Assembly: GCA_020024475.1 (NCBI GenBank)
Contig: JAHHTS010000070.1
Location: 1 to 11,294, forward strand
DNA: 11,294 nucleotides
Source: Oscillospiraceae bacterium
Lineage (GTDB): Bacteria > Bacillota > Clostridia > Oscillospirales > Ruminococcaceae
Direction: 5' to 3'
This document shows, piece by piece, positions 7,901 to 11,294 of the stretch (positions are counted from its first letter, which is position 1; each line of letters starts with the position of its first letter). The notes below the pieces were generated by a model, which had not been told where the DNA came from, searched no databases, and saw only the letters and a list, made by a program, of their open reading frames with translations. The translations under genes were made by a program, and so were the position numbers.

Positions 7901-8650
7901 CATTCCTTCTAGAATACGATCAATAGAAGTAATTCCCTGCATCTTTAAATCTTTTGCAGTCACTACAGTAGTACTACCAGTCATATGTTCTTTACGAATC
8001 GTTTCCATTCCTGTTACAACCACCTCATCCAAAGCTTCTGCGCCTTCCACCATAATAATCCGTATTTCTTTATTAGGATTTACGACCTTATATTCTTGAG
8101 TTTCCATACCAATAAAAGAAAATAAGAGAACAGGCATACTACCACTTTGAGGAATACGAAAAATAAAACGCCCACTCAAATCTGTTGCAACTCCAAGTGT
8201 TGTTCCTTTCAATATTACAGACACTCCAGGTAAAGGATTATTCTTACTATCAACTACTATTCCGAACAATGTATAATAATTCTCTTTAATCTGCTTCTTA
8301 TCTTGTTTTTTTTGAAGAATTACGATTTTATCTTTGATAACAAAATCAATATTCAAATCACCCAAGAAAGTCTTTAACGCCGTTTGTATGTCAACATCTT
8401 GAATTTTAACAGATACTCTTAGCTTATCATTAATTTCCCTGGCATTATAAACAAAATCAAAAGAAGTTTGCGCTTTTATTTTTTCCAATACATTTCTAAC
8501 CTCAACATCTTGCAAATCCAACGTTACTTTTACTAATTGTTGAGCAGACTCAACATTGACAAGCGTATTTGCCGATAAACCCATCCAGCAGATACACAAT
8601 ATTACATACAAGCCCTTTCTAAAAATAGGCAATATACTTTGTTTAGTCAT
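4979..8650 (-). CDS. SusC/RagA-family TonB-dependent transporter with N-terminal STN signalling domain
   Basis: The 1223-residue protein imports a ligand handed over by SusD, using TonB energy. In order: signal peptide (residues 1 to about 28); an STN (secretin/TonB short N-terminus) domain at about 40-113 (VTLDLQDVEVRNVLEKI through DKIVILQKK); a carboxypeptidase-D regulatory-like beta domain at about 127-200 (LFGIVVDSKNNPLPGVSVIL, ATDLSGRF); a TonB-box-like DEVVVTGM (208-215); the plug (about 218-355), with GAPGTRAKITIRGENNLSG and the SusC signature DASAAAIYGARAANGVIVIT (329-348); and a long beta-barrel ending in a terminal Phe (FKLTIGF), as expected of outer-membrane barrels. The STN domain is present only in signalling members and is the part that contacts a FecR-type anti-sigma factor, which this operon encodes two genes upstream. 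The frame is complete, with no frameshift. The gene starts 24 nt after the preceding lipoprotein gene. The family call is near certain; the ligand is unknown. Confidence 0.97.
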   Translation of the reverse strand: MTKQSILPIFRKGLYVILCICWMGLSANTLVNVESAQQLVKVTLDLQDVEVRNVLEKIKAQTSFDFVYNAREINDKLRVSVKIQDVDIQTALKTFLGDLNIDFVIKDKIVILQKKQDKKQIKENYYTLFGIVVDSKNNPLPGVSVILKGTTLGVATDLSGRFIFRIPQSGSMPVLLFSFIGMETQEYKVVNPNKEIRIIMVEGAEALDEVVVTGMETIRKEHMTGSTTVVTAKDLKMQGITSIDRILEGMVAGLNSTTISGAPGTRAKITIRGENNLSGNTEPLWIVDGLPMTSGVPQNNTGDYAGTIMQDGIGNIMPDDIESISILKDASAAAIYGARAANGVIVITTKKGFRSKTLVNYSGTYECGIAPSNRLDFMNSEEKLAYEQSIINNFGLDYAYLTGRGGYMFKRSVDGYMLPSEYTAKLQRLKKTNTDWFDVLFRTAHSHSHNVSLRGGSEELMYYTAVNFQEKSGILISNKYQNAGLLIKLDYRPIEKLIVALNIFANVRKNRDNASLIDPFTYAMFANPYERPYDEEGNYASDLSYLSNNYTTERASGYVYDQFNILREMRDTRKKQDGSDVELTFNVRYEIIPGLAVESIVRKGISYNTETIEVEPETYTSWKNETFGRNAYRNYELMPDGYDNGELSENSGKNFSWSIRNQIDYSFNIKKDHLFSILLANEVMSKKFSNFGYTSPIYSGDYRITGVPTFDIDVPYENMVSSIRTMFNTSDGQDRSVSFLTSLRYGYKDRYIFNFNYRADGADVIGNSNRFTPLWSVGIRYNLHREKFFENPVVSELSIRGSYGYTGNIDRTAYPFSTISFGSNTYQSNRYATNFTYPNPTVGWEKKRDRNIGLDMSLFKNRINMTLDYYSNRTEDVLEDLEVPYSTGRTSVKANGGIVENSGWEFYTNIRWINNNDFSFSTSFNIARNKNVIKKSHYNYKTWQEATKSAVSQGGEINLVGRETGSIYGWKFAGVNPKTGNPQYYLTEEGKRAYAKVLDAWNSYTGRTKKEYEAIITDLNSIPDYVDYNRGNNFTPAYFMPSMQYLGRLNPKYVGGFNTYLRYKGIEFTTSWTFKAGHIIENFNDYQNAPNNEANADRAALGYSSDLNVSATNREKKYLYYWQFPGDITDVARFTTSSNDFWAATCTSNMYSNGNYLRMTNLSVSYRFPSELVKKWRMKNLTLGFSARNLFTFTKYRGLDVASGLAFSYPVAREFNFKLTIGF

Positions 8651-8674
8651 AATTTCATCTTTTATAAAATAACT

Positions 8675-9892
8675 CTATCTAATTTGAGGATTTGATATGG
8701 TTGCAGGACATTTTACATCAATCAACAGAGTTGGATTAATAGTAGAAGTAACTGTATACCCTTCAAACCATTCTTCTGTAAACAAAGAAATTGGAGTATA
8801 CTTTTTATAACGAATAATCCCTTGAACTCCGTTTCCTGTTTCAAACAAAACAAAACCAGGTTTAAAATCATGGATAGAAATTTCTACATTTTCTTCCTTA
8901 ATTTCAAATGCAATCCCGGTTTCCTCTAATTTATCAAAATCAGCATCTGTAAACGATTCTGGCATTTTCATATATTTTGTATGGCATGGAAATTCATATT
9001 GATGCCACAACCATTGACGCATATAAATAGGAGATTCAAAGCAAAAAACCTCTTTATTTCGCTCCCAATACAATGCTATATCAACAATACTACGATTGCT
9101 AAAACGAACATGCTGGGTTTTACCTGTCACTGTAGAAAAGAAGGCTTTGCCTTCTTCATCTAATATATAACTTTCCGAAACATTTCCTAAATAATCTTCT
9201 TTTTTGTAAATCGAATCCAATAATCCTGTCAGCACAATATCATTATATGCTGCAAATGTAATTTGTGATATTCTCTTCAGTTTCAAAGGACCATAATACT
9301 CAGCGGAAACATTTCCTCCAAAACTAGTTTTTCCAGAAAACTCAATTTTATAATCATCACCTATCTTTTCCACAATAACCTCACCATCTGCCAATTCAGC
9401 AGGAACAATTTTATCTGAAGAAGAATCATATTCTGACGAACAATATCCTGAAAATGTATAGGCTTTCTTATCTAAATCAAAAACATATCTCCCAGGAATC
9501 AATTTATCTTTATCTGGAGAAGATAAATGCAAAGATATACATGCCGCTTTCCCCTGGATTTCTCCTATTTGTTCATCCAACATAATACCGTCTTCATAAA
9601 GAGACACGATAAAATTTCCAGTCTCTATTTTTTCATTCCCCACAGTAAATCCTTTCACAAGATCTGAAACTTCTTCTCCTTTCTCATTTACATATACATC
9701 TTGCCAAGAAAATGGTATCGTTGAAGCAACAACATTAGGATTATTTTGCCAAATAACTCCATAATCAATGGCATACTTAGCTCCGTACATTTGAAGTAGC
9801 CTATCAGCAGGTATTTCATCTTCTGATGATGAACAGGCATATAATAAACATACCCAAACACCCAAATTACCTAAAAAAACGTTTTTTTTCAT
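8675..9892 (-). CDS. Unrecognised surface lipoprotein between fecR and susC
   Basis: The 405-residue protein has a clear lipoprotein signal (MKKNVFLGN..., lipobox LYAC, Cys20). It is followed by SSSEDE, the kind of serine and acidic stretch that directs lipoproteins to the cell surface in Bacteroidota. The rest is predicted to be almost all beta strand, probably two or more sandwich domains. One recognisable stretch, ADGEVIVEKIGDDYKIEFSG (168-187), continues into a glycine/tyrosine-rich strand ending AEYYGPLKL. It resembles beta domains common in Bacteroidota surface lipoproteins, but I cannot assign a family. No catalytic motif stands out. SusE/SusF-type ligand-binding lipoproteins normally come after susD, whereas this one precedes susC, directly after fecR. 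A role as an accessory ligand-binding protein is plausible inference. The first codons contain a run of eight A residues and then seven T residues. Confidence 0.85.
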   Translation of the reverse strand: MKKNVFLGNLGVWVCLLYACSSSEDEIPADRLLQMYGAKYAIDYGVIWQNNPNVVASTIPFSWQDVYVNEKGEEVSDLVKGFTVGNEKIETGNFIVSLYEDGIMLDEQIGEIQGKAACISLHLSSPDKDKLIPGRYVFDLDKKAYTFSGYCSSEYDSSSDKIVPAELADGEVIVEKIGDDYKIEFSGKTSFGGNVSAEYYGPLKLKRISQITFAAYNDIVLTGLLDSIYKKEDYLGNVSESYILDEEGKAFFSTVTGKTQHVRFSNRSIVDIALYWERNKEVFCFESPIYMRQWLWHQYEFPCHTKYMKMPESFTDADFDKLEETGIAFEIKEENVEISIHDFKPGFVLFETGNGVQGIIRYKKYTPISLFTEEWFEGYTVTSTINPTLLIDVKCPATISNPQIR

Positions 9893-9920
9893 AAGTAAAT
9901 AATTTAAGTTAGTAAGTAAT

Positions 9921-11093
9921 TCATTTTTTTTTCATTGTTACAATGACAGTTTCTTCTTGTATATCAAAGTCTACATTCCCAGAAATCTCCAATGCATCCA
10001 ACAATTTTACTATTGTTTCATATCTTCGTATATTTCCACTAAAAATCAAATCTTTTGCAGCTTTATTAGAAAAGAATACCTGTATATTATACCACTTAGA
10101 CAATCGGTTCAATATTGATTCCAAGCGCTCTTCTTGAAACACAAAATGCCCCAATCTCCATGATGTATATAATGCCGTATTTACTTTTTCAGCTGTCAAA
10201 TCTTTTTCAGCACATTTATATACAGCTCTCATTCCTGCCTTAAGTACGATATGGCTTTTATCATCTCCCATTCTTACCTTTCCTTGCTCCAATACAGTCT
10301 CTATGTTTTCCTCATCAGGATAACTTCGAACATTAAAAGAAGTTCCCAATACTTCAACACTAACATGATTGTTCAACCGAACAAAAAACGGACGCTTGGT
10401 ATCAGGAGCAACCTCAAAAAACGCTTCTCCTATCAGTTCTACCTCCCTATTATTATTTAAAAAAAATACAGGATATCGCAAATAACTTTGAGAATTCAAC
10501 CAAACTTTTGTACCGTCAGATAATATTAGTTGATATTCTGCACCAATAGGGACTCTTAATTCATTATAAACCATCTTTTGCTCTGAAAAAACAGAATCTG
10601 TTGTTGCATAATAAAGTTCTGAACCCCTATTATATATAACTGCACCATCTATTTTAGCATCTACCTCTTGACTTTCTTCATTAAGATACCGAACAGAACC
10701 ATCAGATAAAACCAATTCAGCCATTGACGTTCCTGGGACAATCGTATTTAAATCAACATGCGACTTATTATAATTCCAAATCCACATTATACCTAGGCAC
10801 ACAACAAAAACTGCAACAACAGCAACAACACCTCCATACCATACAAATTGGTACTTTTTATTCTGTACCTGTTTCTTCTTGTATTTTAACAACCCTGCCC
10901 TAGAATCAATCTCATCATAAAGATTCAAGTCTACGCTAAAATCTATTTTTAATAAATTGTTGTAAAGAATTTTATGCTTTGGACTTTCTTCCAACCATAT
11001 TTTTAATTCATCCGCTTCAGAGTCATTTAATCCGACTAACTTCTCTTTTACTATTAAAGAAGCTATGTTTTGGTATTTTTCTATAGATACCAT
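9921..11093 (-). CDS. FecR-family transmembrane anti-sigma factor with DUF4974-like C-terminus
   Basis: FecR-type proteins hold an ECF sigma factor through a cytoplasmic N-terminal segment and receive a signal from the STN domain of a TonB-dependent transporter through their periplasmic part. This 390-residue copy is full length: a helical cytoplasmic segment (1 to about 80); one transmembrane helix at about 82-106 preceded by lysines (KYKKKQVQNKK), giving inside-to-outside topology; a periplasmic FecR domain (about 115-280) containing AELVLSDGSVRYLN and LRVPIGAEYQLILSDGTKVW plus LGTSFNVRSYPD; and a C-terminal DUF4974-like domain (about 316-388: FQEERLESILNRLSKWYNI, GNIRRYETIVKLLDAL). It is the first gene of the operon. 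No sigma gene sits directly upstream, where Bacteroidota usually place it: the upstream neighbour is a LysM-protein gene ending in a terminator. The end of the frame is ATG plus nine A and TGA. Confidence 0.95.
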   Translation of the reverse strand: MVSIEKYQNIASLIVKEKLVGLNDSEADELKIWLEESPKHKILYNNLLKIDFSVDLNLYDEIDSRAGLLKYKKKQVQNKKYQFVWYGGVVAVVAVFVVCLGIMWIWNYNKSHVDLNTIVPGTSMAELVLSDGSVRYLNEESQEVDAKIDGAVIYNRGSELYYATTDSVFSEQKMVYNELRVPIGAEYQLILSDGTKVWLNSQSYLRYPVFFLNNNREVELIGEAFFEVAPDTKRPFFVRLNNHVSVEVLGTSFNVRSYPDEENIETVLEQGKVRMGDDKSHIVLKAGMRAVYKCAEKDLTAEKVNTALYTSWRLGHFVFQEERLESILNRLSKWYNIQVFFSNKAAKDLIFSGNIRRYETIVKLLDALEISGNVDFDIQEETVIVTMKKK

Positions 11094-11141
11094 AATTCAA
11101 ATTGCATTTACATAATAACCCGCAATTTTCATCTCAGACGA

Positions 11142-11175
11142 CAAAATCTATAGAAATTTTATAATTAAATACAAC
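11142..11175 (-). promoter_or_regulatory. Poor promoter-like match upstream of the fecR operon
   Basis: The operon's promoter must lie in the roughly 93 nt between the terminator and the ATG at 11093. The nearest thing to a housekeeping Bacteroidota promoter on the minus strand is GTTG (11175-11172), 21 nt, then TAGATTTTG (11150-11142). The -33 element has one mismatch and the -7 element one extra base compared with TAnnTTTG. The poor match is compatible with recognition by an ECF sigma factor instead, but no such consensus can be established from one sequence. Confidence 0.2.
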
Positions 11176-11186
11176 CCTATAAACAA

Positions 11187-11222
11187 AATACGGGCGACTT
11201 TCTCATTAGAACCGCCCGTATT
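11187..11222 (-). terminator. Intrinsic terminator of the LysM-protein gene
   Basis: AATACGGGCG (11187-11196) and CGCCCGTATT (11213-11222) form a perfect 10-bp stem with a G+C-rich core, which stands out in this AT-rich region. The 16-nt loop holds a further 4-bp pairing (TTCT with AGAA). On the minus strand the stem is followed by TTGTTTATAG, so the exit side reads ATTTTGTTTAT, a good U-rich tract. It begins 18 nt after the stop codon of the LysM gene and insulates the fecR operon from it. Confidence 0.88.
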
Positions 11223-11240
11223 AATATTTCTATTCTCTCA

Positions 11241-11294
11241 TTAAATCTTTATTTTCAACTTTTGCCCCGGTTTGATTTTCCGAACATCAGCATC
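11241..11294 (-). CDS. C-terminal end of a LysM-domain protein (partial)
   Basis: The last 17 codons before a TAA at 11241-11243 read DADVRKIKPGQKLKIKI. The pattern I-K-P-G-Q-K-L-K-I is the conserved end of a LysM peptidoglycan-binding domain, here at the extreme C-terminus. Cell-wall enzymes such as lytic transglycosylases, amidases and glucosaminidases commonly end this way in Bacteroidota, but the catalytic part is outside the window, so the enzyme type cannot be named. It is on the same strand as the fecR operon but is separated from it by a strong terminator, so it marks the edge of the SusCD locus. Confidence 0.75.
   Translation of the reverse strand, partial: DADVRKIKPGQKLKIKI

Larger units (their letters stand above)
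799..11093 (-). other. Predicted six-gene operon: fecR, lipoprotein, susC, susD, M43-like lipoprotein, thioredoxin-like
   Basis: Six genes run in the same direction with intergenic gaps of 28, 24, 11, 9 and 5 nt in transcription order, too short for a strong terminator between them. The unit is bounded upstream by the terminator of the LysM-protein gene (11187-11222) and downstream by the long hairpin at 729-789. The contents fit one transport and signalling system: a regulator, an outer-membrane importer, three surface lipoproteins and one periplasmic thioredoxin-fold protein. Co-transcription is inferred from spacing and strand only. Confidence 0.85.

Noticed and set aside
11127..11135. 9-mer GAGATGAAA shared between the upstream regions of fecR and of the sigma gene (678-686), as a possible common ECF promoter element
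   Set aside because: Its distance to the start codon differs (33 versus 45 nt), a near copy (AAGATGAAA) also occurs just before the susC start, and purine-rich 9-mers recur by chance in this composition.
1..11294. CRISPR arrays, tRNA or rRNA genes, insertion sequences, integrase or attachment sites
   Set aside because: I saw no spaced direct repeats, cloverleaf, transposase or recombinase motif, or terminal inverted repeats on reading both strands.

Overview
The window looks like a Bacteroidales (gut-type Bacteroidota) chromosome segment. It is AT-rich, and it carries a SusC/SusD (RagA/RagB) outer-membrane pair, Bacteroidota-type lipoproteins with acidic residues after the lipidated cysteine, a FecR anti-sigma factor with a C-terminal DUF4974-like domain, and an ECF sigma factor. 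The FecR plus STN-domain SusC combination is frequent in Odoribacteraceae (Butyricimonas, Odoribacter) and relatives. Placing it in that family is inference.

Layout. At the right edge (11241-11294, minus) is the last 17 codons of a LysM-type protein, closed by a good intrinsic terminator (11187-11222). A short upstream region (11094-11186) then leads into a six-gene minus-strand operon with gaps of only 5 to 28 nt: fecR-like anti-sigma factor (11093-9921), unrecognised surface lipoprotein (9892-8675), STN-type SusC transporter (8650-4979), SusD lipoprotein (4967-3489), M43/pappalysin-like lipoprotein with a destroyed zinc site (3479-2187), and a secreted thioredoxin-fold protein with a large helical tail (2181-799). 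A 20-bp perfect inverted repeat (729-789) follows the last stop codon. An ECF sigma factor gene (632-66) on the same strand comes next, with its own Bacteroides-type promoter candidate. At the left edge, 17 plus-strand codons ending at 55 may be the tail of a convergent gene.

How the parts probably work together. SusC and SusD should form a TonB-dependent, lidded outer-membrane importer. The SusC N-terminal STN domain would report substrate loading to the periplasmic part of FecR, which would then release or activate an ECF sigma factor and raise operon expression. There is no glycoside hydrolase, lyase or sulfatase in the window. The accessory proteins are a protease-fold lipoprotein, a second unknown lipoprotein and a thioredoxin, so a peptide or protein ligand is more likely than a glycan (inference).

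Main points of interest. The metalloprotease-like lipoprotein keeps the family scaffold and Met-turn but has lost all the histidine zinc ligands, so it looks like a pseudoprotease that may act as a binding protein. The sigma gene and the fecR gene sit at opposite ends of the locus instead of side by side. A cysteine-rich lipoprotein is directly followed by a thioredoxin. An unknown lipoprotein is inserted between fecR and susC.
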